Positions 1 through 10,606 of a stretch of DNA of 30,647 nt are shown here, piece after piece. A program made the position numbers and the translations under genes. Location of the stretch: positions 156,147 through 186,793 of the forward strand of contig JBBHKE010002559.1 of the NCBI GenBank assembly GCA_037447655.1, written 5' to 3'. Within the stretch, counting starts at the first letter, position 1. Each line of letters starts with the position of its first letter. This stretch comes from Zygnema cylindricum (Eukaryota; Streptophyta; Zygnematophyceae; Zygnematales; Zygnemataceae). A model generated the notes under the pieces. It ran no database searches, was not told the origin of the DNA, and saw nothing but the letters and a program-made list of their open reading frames with translations.

Positions 1-680
1 ACATAATCATATAACAGGAAAAAAAGTAAACAACATTTTTTTTTTGAAAATAATTTATTTTTTTTCTTCTTTTTTTTTTTTTTTGTACTGATAATTCGAA
101 ATCAACCAACTTTTTCGTTGATGTTTACTACAAAATAAAAGAAATCCTGTTTCCTTTTTATTCTTTTTCCTTTCCTTTATCGTCGTTTGTTTTTGTCCTT
201 TTTTGTGTGAGCGTCAGTAAAGACACCAAAAAGCTTTTGTGATTTTTTTTCTCTTTTTTCGTTTCCAATCTTCTTTTTTAACTTTTCTTAAAAAAACCGA
301 AAAAAAACCGCTCGACTGTTTCTCCACCGTTTACGAAAAAATCCAAAAAATATCACACATTTACAAAAAAAAAAAATAATAATAATAATAAACAAATGAA
401 AAAAAGGACAATATACTAATACAAATTTTTGTACTAATATATAATTTATTTTGGGGTCAAATATCGTAAAATGAATCGTAAAAATCGGTATTTCTCCTAT
501 TCGTCGGTTTTTTTTATCGTGGGATAAAAAACTTGATGGGCGGCATGAGTTGCACCCTATCCCACAAAAAAAAAAAAAAAACAATAATAAATAAATAAAC
601 ATCAAAAAATATATATATATATAAAAAAAACCGAAATAAAAAATTCCAAATCAAGCACATAAATTGACTTGAAAGCCTTG
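1..680. repeat. AT-rich low-complexity stretch with microsatellites
   Basis: Long T and A homopolymer runs dominate. There is an (AAT)n run near 375-390 and an (AT)n run near 609-623. No splice-flanked open frame or structural RNA is visible. It may be intron or flank of the minus-strand gene whose exons lie at 3154-5083. Confidence 0.7.
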
Positions 681-1093
681 CCTACAATTTACTTATGACA
701 AAATAAAATTGCCAAATTCCCTTCCCTATATTCGAAACTAGTGCTTTTATGGTACAAAAACAGAAAAATGGTACAAAAAACAAAAACCAACTTGCACAAA
801 TAACTTCTTCAAATGAGTATAATGGAATATACGAAAGTAAAATGGAATGTCCTAAAAAATGGAAGTTTGTCCTTGATGTGGATTTTTTACCTACTTTGTT
901 TTGTTTTGTAGTCTCCTTAGAGAGTCTATGTCCCCAATTATCTATATGAGGCAGTGATGCAGAGGAGAGAAGGACAGAGATAGTCCAAGTGAAAACCCTA
1001 AAAAAAGTCCTAAGAAAATCCACAACATTCCTTTCAGAAAAAAAGTTCAGACTTGAACAACACCAAGGACATCTTGTCCGGATGACTCTACAC

Positions 1094-1295
1094 TACACCG
1101 CTCATTGTTATTAGTGTTAATAACACTAATGTCGGTCAAGACTTTTTTTGGCCAAAAATCATATAAGAGTTAACAACATTATTTGAGGAAGTGGACTACA
1201 ATCTGCCACGTCTCCTTGCACTAAATTAGTATTATTAATTATAATTTCGCATTAACACTAATAAGTCTTTAACGCTAATAACGATGAGCGGTGTA
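1094..1295. mobile_element. TA-flanked MITE, family 1 (202 bp)
   Basis: The two ends are inverted copies: the left begins TACACCGCTCATTGTTATTA and the right ends in its near-complement ...GATGAGCGGTGTA. It has no coding capacity. The interior holds the motif shared with the copies at 18765-18984 and 25013-25210 (GTGGACTACAATCTGCCACG, here at about 1192-1211). The outermost TA on each side is taken as the target duplication, by analogy with the 25013 copy, where an empty site proves it. TA targeting and short inverted ends are typical of Tc1/mariner-type nonautonomous elements. Confidence 0.85.
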
Positions 1296-2210
1296 CTGAA
1301 CAGGTATTCTTATGAAGAACGCACAAGAAATGGAAAGACAAACATTTCCAGAATCATAAATAGCTCTAAATGGGGAGGATCGGACAGTATAACCGGATAA
1401 ACTACACAATCCAGTAATAAGTAAAATGGATTTGATGTATGGATGGCAAATCCACGCCAAATCATGTGCGCAAAAAAGCCCTGTAAAAAACAATGCTTGT
1501 TGAAATGCTTGTTGTAAAAAACATTAAGTTAAGGACTACCAAGGCGTCAAAAATAGAGGCACCTAAAACTGGTCTGGCCCATAGTTGATTGCAATTTCAA
1601 AATACAAGCAGAAATCTAATGGAGTGTGTCAAAAAAAAAGGATGGTGGGTTGTGACAAATTATATGAGAGCAAGATTGGATAGAATCTGCGTCAAGAGCT
1701 CTAAGTAGACCAGCCATCAGTTAAAAAACAGGAAAACCTCACGTTGTTTGTAGCTTTACAACCATGCTTCAATTGCATGAATTAACACAGCAAAAGCTGT
1801 TTAAACTTGTAAAATCCGTGCAGTAAAACCTTACAACCATTTAGAACTAACAAGAATCCTTCGTGCGGGTAGGTTAGAACCTCATCACCATTTCGAATTC
1901 ATATGAATGTTTCAATTGAATTGACATTTACAACATATGAAAATCCTTAAACAGTTCCTTATCCAGCATTTAAAAAAAAAATGATGAACCAATTTCAATG
2001 AGTTCATCCAGTGAAAGTGGGAGAGATAGATAGGACCCATTTGATTAAACAAGGACTTCTATAAAGCTACACACCAATTCCTAAAAATACTGTTAGTCAT
2101 TCTTAAAATAAGATGAATATTTTGGCTGAAAAACCCGGCAGTCGATAAACCCATATATTGCCACCAGAAAAAAATAGTTTTACCAATCTAAAAACCATTA
2201 TAATTTCTAG
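1296..2210. other. No gene recognised
   Basis: AT-rich unique-looking sequence. Short open frames occur on both strands, but none has splice signals, codon character or a recognisable motif. Confidence 0.4.
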
Positions 2211-2436
2211 GACAAACTGGAGAAAAAGAGCCCAAAGAATTTGTTCGCCCTTCTTAAAGAGAGGCTACATACTTCAGAAACTAATTGGGTCGATATAAAA
2301 AATTTCAGTGACACTCAAAATATTGTAAAATTCACTACAAAAAAGGATAGGAAGTACAAAAACTATTGCACCTGTGTGTTGAAAACTATTTTCCCTGTGA
2401 CCAAAATGACTATAAATCGATTAAACGCGTCATTAG
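2211..2436 (+). CDS. Candidate internal exon, unknown protein
   Basis: A 226-bp open stretch is bounded by good splice signals: acceptor ATAATTTCTAG before 2211 and donor TTAG/GTGAGT at 2437. It encodes about 75 residues beginning DKLEKKSPKNLF and ending RLNASL, lysine-rich, with no motif I recognise. The acceptor's own TAG is an in-frame stop, so the frame cannot simply extend upstream, and the donor leaves phase 1. I could not find a convincing partner exon on this strand. It lies to the left of, and opposite in strand to, the YbaK-like exons. It may be an exon of an unrecognised gene or a chance open frame in A-rich DNA. Confidence 0.35.
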
Positions 2437-2651
2437 GTGAGTTTTCTGCAGAGATTTTTTTGGCTGCAATACTGTATCAGTTTGGGGTATCATAAAATCA
2501 TTTGACAAGTACAGGTTTCGGGTGGTAAAACATTTTACATCTTTTCTAAGATGGTTTGTATTTTAAAAGCTTGTTGCAAAGACTGACCAAATAAAATAAA
2601 CTTTTAACCATGGAGAGCCCGTTCCGTTCAAAAAACGTAAAACACTATAGC

Positions 2652-2838
2652 TACACCATTGCTATGAGTTAATGACTCTAATTCAAGAAGTATTTTTTTG
2701 ACCCGAAAGCCTAAATTAGTGCTAACGACGCTTAAGTGGCCCACAATAAGCCAGTTGGAAAACATAATTTAGTGTAGCTAATTCTGATTAAGAATTAACG
2801 CTAATAATTCACTAACTCTAATAGCGACGGGAGATGTA
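2652..2838. mobile_element. Degenerate TA-flanked MITE (187 bp)
   Basis: The left end TACACCATTGCTATGAGTTA and the right end ...CTAATAGCGACGGGAGATGTA are diverged versions of the terminal repeat of the 1094-1295 element. Several mismatches mark it as an older copy. It is non-coding. Confidence 0.6.
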
Positions 2839-2845
2839 GCTTCAT

Positions 2846-2916
2846 GGGCCAAGCCTTCTAATATTAAGGGCCGTTTATTTTGGACACTGGGCCAAGCCTT
2901 CAAATATCAAGGGCCG
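2846..2916. repeat. Two 28-bp direct repeats
   Basis: Positions 2846-2873 and 2889-2916 are the same 28 bases (GGGCCAAGCCTTC...AAGGGCCG) with two mismatches and a 15-bp spacer. The pair starts 7 bp past the end of the degenerate MITE. Confidence 0.8.
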
Positions 2917-3153
2917 ATTGGTCACTCGGAGATATTCTAAAGCCGATCTACAGTTTTGAAGGGTTTTTGTATTTCTGCATAATAACAATTTCTGCATTTC
3001 AATGGTCTTTCAGAGGCTTTCGTTAGAGTTAAAAGTTTCAAAGTCCTTAACAGGGTTTCATCAGAGGGTATTTAGAGGGCAAAAAGTGCTCAGAAGGTAA
3101 TTTAGAGGTTCCTGTCAAAGTGGGATCACTTGGAGGTTTTAAAAGTGATTTAC

Positions 3154-5083
3154 CTGAAGTACGAGCACATAGTATTTGGAGTTGTTAGGATTGCTGCAAT
3201 CCACAATGCCTTCACTTGCCTGAGTATTCACCTGTCAAAAAAGGGAAAGAAGGAGAAGTAATATAGGAGGAGGAGGAGGAGGAGGAGGAGGAGAAGGAGA
3301 AGAAGCAGAAGGAGAAGAAAGAGAAGGAGGAGAAGAAGGAAGGAGGAGAAGAAGGAGGAGGAAGAGGAGGAAATTGGGACTTATCGGGTTTAACGATTGA
3401 AAGGGAGGCTTCAAAATTGGGACTCTGGGAATCTAGCTTTTAGAAAACGAAGCAAGTTTCCTTGAATAGGATGTTAAGGTTCTAAGGTTCTTGATTTACG
3501 TTATCATTCGAAATCTTCACCCTTCAGAATTCAAGAAGAGATAAGAAAGGGAAAATGGCTCATTTCAAGCTTAAATTCAAAATAATCCTACATGAAATTT
3601 AAAGGTAAGAAAGGAATTTCCTTAAAGTTACCAAAATACCCATGTTAGATAATAATTCAGCAAACTTTTCAATAAACATCACGGGTAAATTTCAAAATAC
3701 AATAAATTATAAGCTGCTATGTACAAACGGCTGGAAATTACTGAAAATTTATGGCCCTTGACTGAAATAATAACTAATAATTATTATTAATAATTATTAT
3801 CCATTACTATTACTATACTTGTTTATCCATTTATTGCAAAGAATTCGATTGCAAATCTTGACCATCCGATAATTTGTTGAGTAGCAACTATACTTTCAAA
3901 GATCAAGAAGTCTACAAATCTTCGCCGTCCATTGGTTCTTAAGCGTAAAACGTCTTAAGCTGAAATCTGTTTATGGCATTTTTAATAGTGTTATTTTCAG
4001 TTTTGTTACACTAAAAGTGAATCCAGGTAATAATGTGTTCAATGTAAGCATTACATTTTTAAGCGTTGAAGTGTTCAAATCGAACAAAAATCCAGCATTG
4101 CTTGATCAACTTGGGACACAAATAATAATGATGTTGAACCATGAGATAAGGGAAATTTCCATCTGAACATATTGCAATATCTCACGATGTCGCATAAACT
4201 AACTTGTAGGAAAGCCTAATAAAAAACGCTTAACTTTTCCGACCGGAAGCTTAACGTTTAGCATCTCAACAGCGTAACACATTGAAATATGTTCCAATGG
4301 AAATTTCCCCTTATGGATAACTGAAGGATGGAGGTAAGAATTCGAAATAGGATTAGGCTACATTGAGCATATGAACTAGGAAAACTTGCGCCGGGATAGG
4401 CTGGAAAAAGATAGGGTTAATGGAGCTGGAGTGACAGAATCCAGCTGGAATGGACATTCGAAAAATTATCATAAAATTAAATGACAAATTAGGTTAGGTT
4501 AGAATCGGAATTTGACGATATTGTTTAGTTCACGGTACATTGAAAGCTATATTCAAATTCAAATTAGAATCAAGATCAAGAATTTGGATCGGGGTAAAAA
4601 GATGAGAATTAAGGTCAGGGTCAGCGTTGATCATTGTCATTGAGTAAGGGTTAAGCGTTATTATTAGGTTAGGGTTAAGCACTGCAACTATGTTAGGGTT
4701 AAGCGTTATACTTAAGGTGGTTAGGCATTAAGATCGGGATGGGGTTAGAGAGGATCGGCGTATCCCACCATAACAATGCTTTTGCAAAGATGGTCCACAG
4801 AGGCGGCGGCCAGGAGGTCCCTTCTGGCCTCATAGGACCGATGGTAGTAGTCGGAGGGAACGCGCAAAAACTTGAAATCGTGCACTCCTTTCTCCTTGAG
4901 ATGAGCTCCTAAACGACTTTCCGTACAGAAGTCTGCCAGCTGGTTCTCGATCAACACGGCCGGTTTGGAGATTTGCACGTGTGGAGGGGAAGAAGACGGA
5001 GCTTCTTTGTTTTTTTCTGTAAGAATCAAAGGAAGCAGAGAGCAGAAATTCTGTAGGAGTATCTGCTCCAATGAGGTGATTCT
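3154..5083 (-). CDS. YbaK/aminoacyl-tRNA deacylase-like protein, partial gene (exons 4769-5083 and 3154-3231)
   Basis: On the minus strand an exon from about 5083 to 4769 ends in ...SVDHLCKSIVM at a GTGGGA donor. An exon 3231-3154, preceded by TTTTTTGACAG and followed by the donor GTAAAT, continues in phase 0 with VNTQASEG...NPNNSKYYVLVLQ. The run DHLCKSIVM-VNTQA...NSKYYVLVLQ resembles the start of the YbaK/prolyl-tRNA-editing-associated domain of eukaryotic YbaK-like proteins, whose family relatives hydrolyse misacylated tRNA. A leucine-rich helix (RITSLEQILLQ) precedes it. The 5' edge is uncertain: acceptors exist at 5084 and 5017, and no start codon is seen. The second half of the domain was not found on this strand down to base 1, so it is probably outside the window. 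A MITE and a purine tract lie in or next to its introns. The family call is from remembered sequence resemblance. Confidence 0.65.
3266..3371. repeat. (GGA)n/(AGA)n purine microsatellite
   Basis: About 106 bp of almost pure purine on the plus strand, starting as perfect (GGA)n and decaying to GAA/GGA mixtures. It sits in the intron between the two YbaK-like exons (as a pyrimidine tract in the transcript). Mirror-symmetric tracts of this type can form triplexes. Confidence 0.9.
4645..4716. repeat. Degenerate 24-bp tandem repeat, three copies
   Basis: The core TTAGGGTTAAGC recurs at 4645, 4669 and 4693, exactly 24 bp apart, with diverged spacers. It lies just downstream of the exon ending at 4769, in its intron. 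Confidence 0.65.
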
Positions 5084-5117
5084 CTGGAGGATATCCAGGT
5101 AAATTGGGTTTTTTAGG

Positions 5118-5525
5118 GTACACAATGATACTAATTTATCATTAACTCTAATTTGTAAACTGCTTTGTAAAAAATTTCGGCACATAATATGTCCACACTA
5201 AAACATGTAGATGTACGAAATTGTTCAAATCGTACGCCGTCGCGTTTTTTTGACATCCGCGTATGCCGTAAAATATTTACGCAATTACATATTATTATAA
5301 TTTCTGTAATTTGATAATTAAAAATGTACGGAATAGTACGTATCTGACATTCCGTACACCACACTATTTAAAAGGGCACTAATTTACAGTTATGAACCGT
5401 ATTGAGCGGGGTACCTCAAATAACGTTCAAAAACATTTAGCGTACTTTATTCTAATTGAGAATTTGCCCAAAAAAAAGGGGTACCCCAATTAGCGTCATG
5501 TACGCTAATAGCGATTCACGGTGTA
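5118..5525. mobile_element. Probable diverged TA-flanked MITE; right end clear, left end uncertain
   Basis: The right terminus (...TACGCTAATAGCGATTCACGGTGTA ending at 5525) is a good family end. The left end is either TACACAATGATACTAATTTA at 5118 or the poorer TTACAGTTATGAACCGTATT near 5384. Inside, GGGGTACC-CAA-TA-CGT is present twice as a direct repeat (about 5408 and 5478). A segment near 5330-5370 (CCGTACACCACACTATTTAA) recurs inverted near 15691-15715 inside another MITE. Confidence 0.45.
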
Positions 5526-6167
5526 GCTTAGCGATCAATGTTGTTTTGTAGTGAAGTCTTTCCGTACTAGTTTTACTGTGTTCCGTAGTCCAAAAAGGAC
5601 AAAAACAAACTTAGCCTAGTGACATCTGTAGACGCTATGTAATTTTCTGACACTTTATGCGTCATGTTTTTTGTGACATTGTAGACATTTTGTTTTTTGT
5701 CACACTGTCGACTTCACTAATTTTGGAACTTTTTGCCATGGCTATCCGATTTACTTTTTTTTTATCTTTTCGCTCTCGACCTATCCCCGAATAGTGAACG
5801 ATAGACCAAGGTTTTCTTCGTAGAATTCTTTCGTTTAATGCGAAAGTTGTTATGCTTTATTGCAAGAAGATTGAGTAGGAAGAGGTAGTGGGAGAGGAAG
5901 GGGAGAGGCAAGTGCAAGGATATAAAAACCTAAGTATATCCTGGCTCTTTTTTGGTTATATCTCTCCACAAAAACTTGTCGCTTGCATAGAGAAGACATT
6001 TAAGATTTGCCCGTTTATAAAAAAAATGTTACCGGTGTGGTAATATACATTAAGTAGTGAATTGTAGCTACGCAATCTGTGAGGTTGCCAATAAATTGTT
6101 TTTTGTCCTCCAGTTCAAAACAAACAACGTCATTTCCACAAAGTTGTTCGAAGAGAATATCGACCGT
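5526..6167. other. No gene recognised
   Basis: Contains repeats of GTGACA...GTAGAC type between 5610 and 5710, similar in texture to DNA near 27180-27290 and 29120-29300, which suggests old repeat sequence. No splice-supported exon is seen. Confidence 0.4.
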
Positions 6168-6444
6168 TGTGCCCTAGATGCAAGTCCTCCATTTGGTGCT
6201 CGTCCTCCTTCTAGTGCAAGTCCGCTTCCCAGTGCGGTTCCTCCCTCTTGTTGCGACTCTTACTCTTCGCGCGAAACCTACTCTTGGTGCGAGTCCTCCT
6301 CCTGCTGCAAGTTCGCTTCCTGTTGCGATTTTTCCTCCTGGTGCAAGACCTTCTTCTGCTGCGAGTCCTCCTCCTAGTGCGAGTCCTCCTCTTGGTGCGA
6401 GTCCTCCTCCTGGTGCTTGTCCACCCCTGGTGCAAGTCCTCCTC
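6168..6444 (+). repeat. 18-bp minisatellite coding for an Ala-Ser-Pro-Pro hexapeptide
   Basis: About 15 degenerate units of 18 bp (type TGCGAGTCCTCCTCCTGG). Read in the plus frame of each block they give the hexapeptide (G/S)A(S/R)PP(P/S/L). The hexapeptide frame changes once: residues ASPPFGARPPSSASPLP are in one frame to about 6240, and the later GASPPP blocks are in the next frame. The whole array is therefore not one open frame. It could be a frameshifted Pro-rich exon or simply a GC-rich minisatellite with a period divisible by three. Confidence 0.7.
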
Positions 6445-6506
6445 TAGGTAAGACTTTCATTTTGCGTAGTTTGTAAGAAAACGTCAAAAAACTTTTGGAC
6501 AACACT

Positions 6507-6884
6507 TAGTGTTGTGCATCGAAGGCCCTTTTCCAATGTCTTTTATTCACCTAATTCTGGGTACCCGATAATCGATATGGTATCAATCTATCGATAAAAT
6601 CAATATCGCGATATTTTTTAAAAATATTTCGATAATTTTTACCCGCGTTCGGTTTCAATTTCCCCCTCCCCCCCCTGGCTGCCTGGCTGCGTGGCACGCA
6701 CTCAGAGGTCGGTGTGGGGGGATTTTTCTGTACGATTTTGATACTTTTTCGTACTATATGTACGGACGCCCACTTCCAACCAGTTGCTAGTCCCGGAGCG
6801 ATATATTGAGCCCTCTAACATTCGATATTTGATATTTTGAATATCGAATTTATCGCGAAAATTTTTACCCGATACACAAAACTA
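6507..6884. mobile_element. Small hAT-like nonautonomous element (378 bp)
   Basis: The left end TAGTGTTGTGCATCG and the inverted right end TAGTTTTGTGTATCGGGTAA match the terminal repeat of the large element at 19031-24366. Both subterminal regions are full of ATCGAT/CGATA motifs, as in the larger element. The interior is C/G-rich. I found no clean 8-bp target duplication, so the copy is old or a boundary is off by a few bases. Confidence 0.55.
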
Positions 6885-7460
6885 CAAAAATCGTTTCGAC
6901 TGCCAATTACTTGAAGATGACGGCAGCCAAATGACGGTGCACTCCTGTTCAGAACACAGTTATGCACAACTCTGACCACAGAAAAACCAACGTTCATACT
7001 TTTAAAAAAACACGGAACTCTCTATGCAATTTCTTCCGACCGACGCCGTACTCCAATATAGAGGTCGTACCCTGCATTCATTGGTCCTGTATGTTCTTTT
7101 GGATTTGCATGTTGTACACGTGTTCTCCGACAGGAACCGGCGTTGTTGTTTCGTGACATTCCACAAAGCATTTGCACTATGGTATGATGGCCGAAGTATT
7201 TTTTAAAACCCTCTGAATTCCATAAATGGCGAACATTGCATGGCTTACATTCTAAATTTCCCGCAGTGTTTCGGCGGCGCAAACTGTTAAGACGAAACTA
7301 AATGGTTTAACCTAAGCCTATTCTCTTGTTACTGTAGATCGGGCAGAAAATAAAAAAAAATCGTTTTGTGACTTTCTGCAAGTTTGACCACCGTGGAATA
7401 CGACACGCATTAGCAGTACTATATATTGCATTAACATTATGTACTTTCCGAGTCCTGGGT
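6885..7460. other. Upstream flank of the Hsp70 gene; no gene recognised
   Basis: Moderate-GC sequence with overlapping short frames on both strands. A minus-strand stretch near 7100-7280 is Cys/His-containing, but the spacing does not fit a zinc-finger class I can name. Confidence 0.35.
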
Positions 7461-7467
7461 TATAAAT
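7461..7467 (+). promoter_or_regulatory. Candidate TATA box of the Hsp70 gene
   Basis: TATAAAT in a GGG/TTC context, 141 bp before the chosen ATG. Position is plausible for a core promoter with a ~110-base leader. No clear heat-shock element was found beside it. Confidence 0.3.
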
Positions 7468-7607
7468 TCTTGGAGAATTACAACATCTATTCAAGTTCTG
7501 CAAAGTTACAAAGTCAGTGTTGTTTTTCATCAAAACTCCCACTCCAAAAAGAATAATCTCCATCCTCCTAGTTTTCTGACGCAATCTTGAGCTATTTTAT
7601 TTTCCCC

Positions 7608-9985
7608 ATGGATTCTACTTTTCCTCGTGCATCTGCAGAAAACAATGGCTGTCCTACAGCTCCATCCCTGGGAGATCCAAGAGTCATCGTTGCCATCGAT
7701 TTCGGAACGACGTTTTCTACTTTCGCTTATGCGATAAAAAGTGATCCTTCAAAGATTAACGTCTTCCATACCTGGCCACTCCAAGAGAACCTCATTGGCC
7801 GGCCATATTCAAAAACGACAACAAGTTTATGGTACCTCCGAGATGCCGGAGACTATCAATATCAAGAATGGGCGTGGCCTGCAGTTGATAAATATATTAA
7901 TTGCCTAAGAGATTTGCGACGGCGTAAAAAAAAGTCAAAGGATTATAAATTGTCTCCCAATGAAGAGATGGACGCTGTTGGAGTACTAGTTCAGAGATTT
8001 AAACTTCATCTTGCTAATCCGGAGCATATTGACATTCCTTCATTACCGACCGGTTTGTCTCCTGAAATAGCTATTGTAGATTATCTCTTTCAGATTGGAG
8101 AGCTGGTCCGAGAAGAGCTTCAGGATTCAGGGTATACTCATATTGAAGATGAAGATATCCAATGGGCATTAACTGTACCAGCCATATGGAGTGAGAAAGC
8201 CAAACAAAAGATGAAGCTCTACGCAGAAAAGGCTTGTTTGTTGAAAAGAAAAAACTCTAAAAAAAGTGGAAGTCACCATCCTATTCAAATAGTTTTGGAG
8301 CCTGAAGCAGCATCCGTCTACTGTCAAAAGAATGCTGTTTCCTTTTTGGTAAAAGCTGGAAGTAAGTTTCTTGTGGTTGATTGCGGAGGAGGTACAGTAG
8401 ACATAGTTGGACAAGAGAAGGTGAGTGGGGGAAAAATTGGAAGGATAAAGGAGATAACACAAAGTGTGGGAGATTTGTGCGGTGCAACTTTCATTGATGA
8501 AGCATTTGCAAGATACTTGAAAGAAAACATCAAATGCTTTGAAGAGGAATCGCATCGAGATCCAAGAATTCTGACTACAGTTACAAAGAATTGGGAAGAA
8601 TGCAAATGCTCATTCAGGTAATATTGCACTACAATCTTCCAAAAAGAAAAAAAAAAATAACGGGGCTTGTTAGGGGGCTGGATTTATTAGTCGTATTCAT
8701 CAGTTCCACCTTCATTTGTCTTTGTATTTATAACTTTTCGAAAGTTTACAGGAACTGAACGGTGTTAAATTGAACTTCGGTAACTTTATAAGCTCATTAA
8801 CTTCTGGATCCTGACAGTGGTTTGTTTTATACTTGTTGCTGGATGTTAATGTCTCATAAATCAGGTAGTGAAAGAACTAGTATCACCAAGGATGTCGGTC
8901 AAATGTGATTCTTGATCATTAAGTAAACATTCTTCTCGTTTGTATATTGAATAGCCACGGAACACATCGTTACCAGACATGCTAATTGTAAAATTACAAT
9001 AGATGTATATTCAACCATTGTAGCCTTGGTTGCCCAATTAAGAAGTCTGCAATTTTTGGCTAATGTGAGATAATTCTTAACGGCGTGTGAGGTTCAAGGA
9101 ACGTACACTTCAATTTTAAATCATAATCTGGAATTGGTATCTTATTATTCTTCTTCATGTGTATATGTGCGCAGGGATGACGATTCCGATTTTCACTTTG
9201 ATCTTCCAAAGGAATTGGCAGAAGCCTGGGAAAAGTATGACAAACTAACTGGAGATTTTCATTCAGATTATGACTCCATTGTCCTCGACCGAGATTGCAT
9301 GAGGAATCTCTTTGATCCCACGGTCAACAGGGTTATCGAGCTTATCGGACAGCAACTGCGACAAATTCAAAACTGCGACGCGATCGCCTGTGTTGGAGGA
9401 TTTTCCAACTCAAAATATCTGATGAAAAAAATTCATGAGAGTTTTGGAAGAGATGTTGGACTCATTTTCAATCCCCCTGGACCGGAAAGTGCGGTATGTG
9501 TCGGAGCTGTTCAGATGTGTCTCCATCCAGAGTTGATGGTTGCCCGAGTTGCGAAAAAAACGTACGGAATTAGTGTGACGCGAGCATATGCTGAGGGCGA
9601 CCCTTCCGATCTTTTATTTTATAATGCAAATGGAAACCTGTCTTGTAAAGATGTTTTCCATGTATTTGCAACTCGCGGAGAAGAAATCGCAGTTGATTCT
9701 TCGGTTGTAGAATTTTTTTTCCCCACTTCAGCCGACCAAGTAAATCTTAAGATAGATATTTTCAGTACGGACTCGAAAACTCCACATTACGTTGGAGATC
9801 CTGGAGTAAAGAGGGAGACAGGGTTTGACTTTCCCATTCCTGATACGGAAAAGGGGAAAGATCGCAAAATTGAAGTTGCCATGTTTTTTGGAAGGGCTAT
9901 GGTTGAAGTGAAAGCAAAAGCCCTAAATTTTGGAAACGGTGAAGAATTGGCGCAAGAATTCAAGTTGAGTACAGGCTTAGTTTGA
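7608..9985 (+). CDS. HSPA12-like Hsp70 family protein (exons 7608-8617 and 9175-9985)
   Basis: A two-exon gene of 606 residues. The ATG at 7608 has a good context (CCCCATGG) and is the first Met of the frame. The intron 8618-9174 (557 bp) has GTAATA and TGTGCGCAG boundaries, interrupts Arg337 in phase 2, and restores one frame that ends at TGA 9983-9985. Actin-fold ATPase motifs are intact: phosphate-1 IDFGTTFSTFA (about 30-40), phosphate-2 VVDCGGGTVDIV (about 256-267) and the adenosine motif ACVGGFSNSKYLMKKI (about 408-423). The Tyr-rich insertion after phosphate-1, the KKK basic segment and the short beta-rich tail in place of a standard peptide-binding and lid domain are typical of the divergent HSPA12A/B group. 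Its animal members (human about 675 aa) are regulatory rather than classical chaperones and have expanded in several invertebrates. Probable role: cytosolic ATP-binding stress or signalling protein. Nothing in the frame suggests decay. Confidence 0.93.
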
Positions 9986-10570
9986 GTGAATAGGGGTGGT
10001 GCCCTTAAATGCTCATTAAAAAAAAAAAATGTTTTGTACAAAAGCGAAATGCAAAAGAGGATAAGAGAGGATATATAGAATTAGGGTTCAGCCCTAAATT
10101 TGCATAGATTTGAGAATAGTAAGTGATATATAGACAGCTTTATTGTGTTCAATGGAAAAACAATTGATTAAAAATGCAAGATAGTAGGAAGGCATGTTTG
10201 TAGTCCTACCCTAATTTTAGGAGCAACAATTTGTTTTGTAAATAGTGAATGTGGTAAAATAATCATCTTGCAAAAAAGCCTTGGGAGTTGACCTTCGGTT
10301 CAGTTTTTTTGTGGCTTTGTTTGCACTTTGCAATTTTCCTAAAGATTTGAGTTTACTTGTCCTATGGTTTTACTGTCATTGACAGGCACATTGCAATCAT
10401 GGAAAATCAGAATCACTAAAATGTACAATCAGTTTTAAGGAGGCCAACAATAAATACAGTAGTAAAGACTGTGCCGACATGTACGGCAGGTAAATTGTGT
10501 CTGGATGGCCACCGTACGTTGCAATATCCTTCAAAGTCAGCTTGACATGTGTCACGGGGTAAAAAACAGA

Positions 10571-10606
10571 AGAATGTACTTCGGGATGAGAATGTACTTC
10601 GGGATT
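10571..10606. repeat. 18-bp tandem duplication
   Basis: AGAATGTACTTCGGGATG at 10571-10588 is followed at once by a copy at 10589-10606 differing only at its end. Confidence 0.9.

Noticed and set aside
682-1023. 113-codon minus-strand frame as part of the YbaK-like gene
   Set aside because: No YbaK-domain residues and no splice boundary compatible with the exon ending at 3154.
4645-4716. Telomere-like TTAGGG motifs
   Set aside because: Only three copies within a 24-bp repeat, not in tandem as TTAGGG; too short and irregular for an interstitial telomere.
7022-7282. Cys/His-containing minus-strand frame as a BED or other zinc-finger transposase remnant
   Set aside because: Cys and His spacing fits no finger class, and no transposase block follows.
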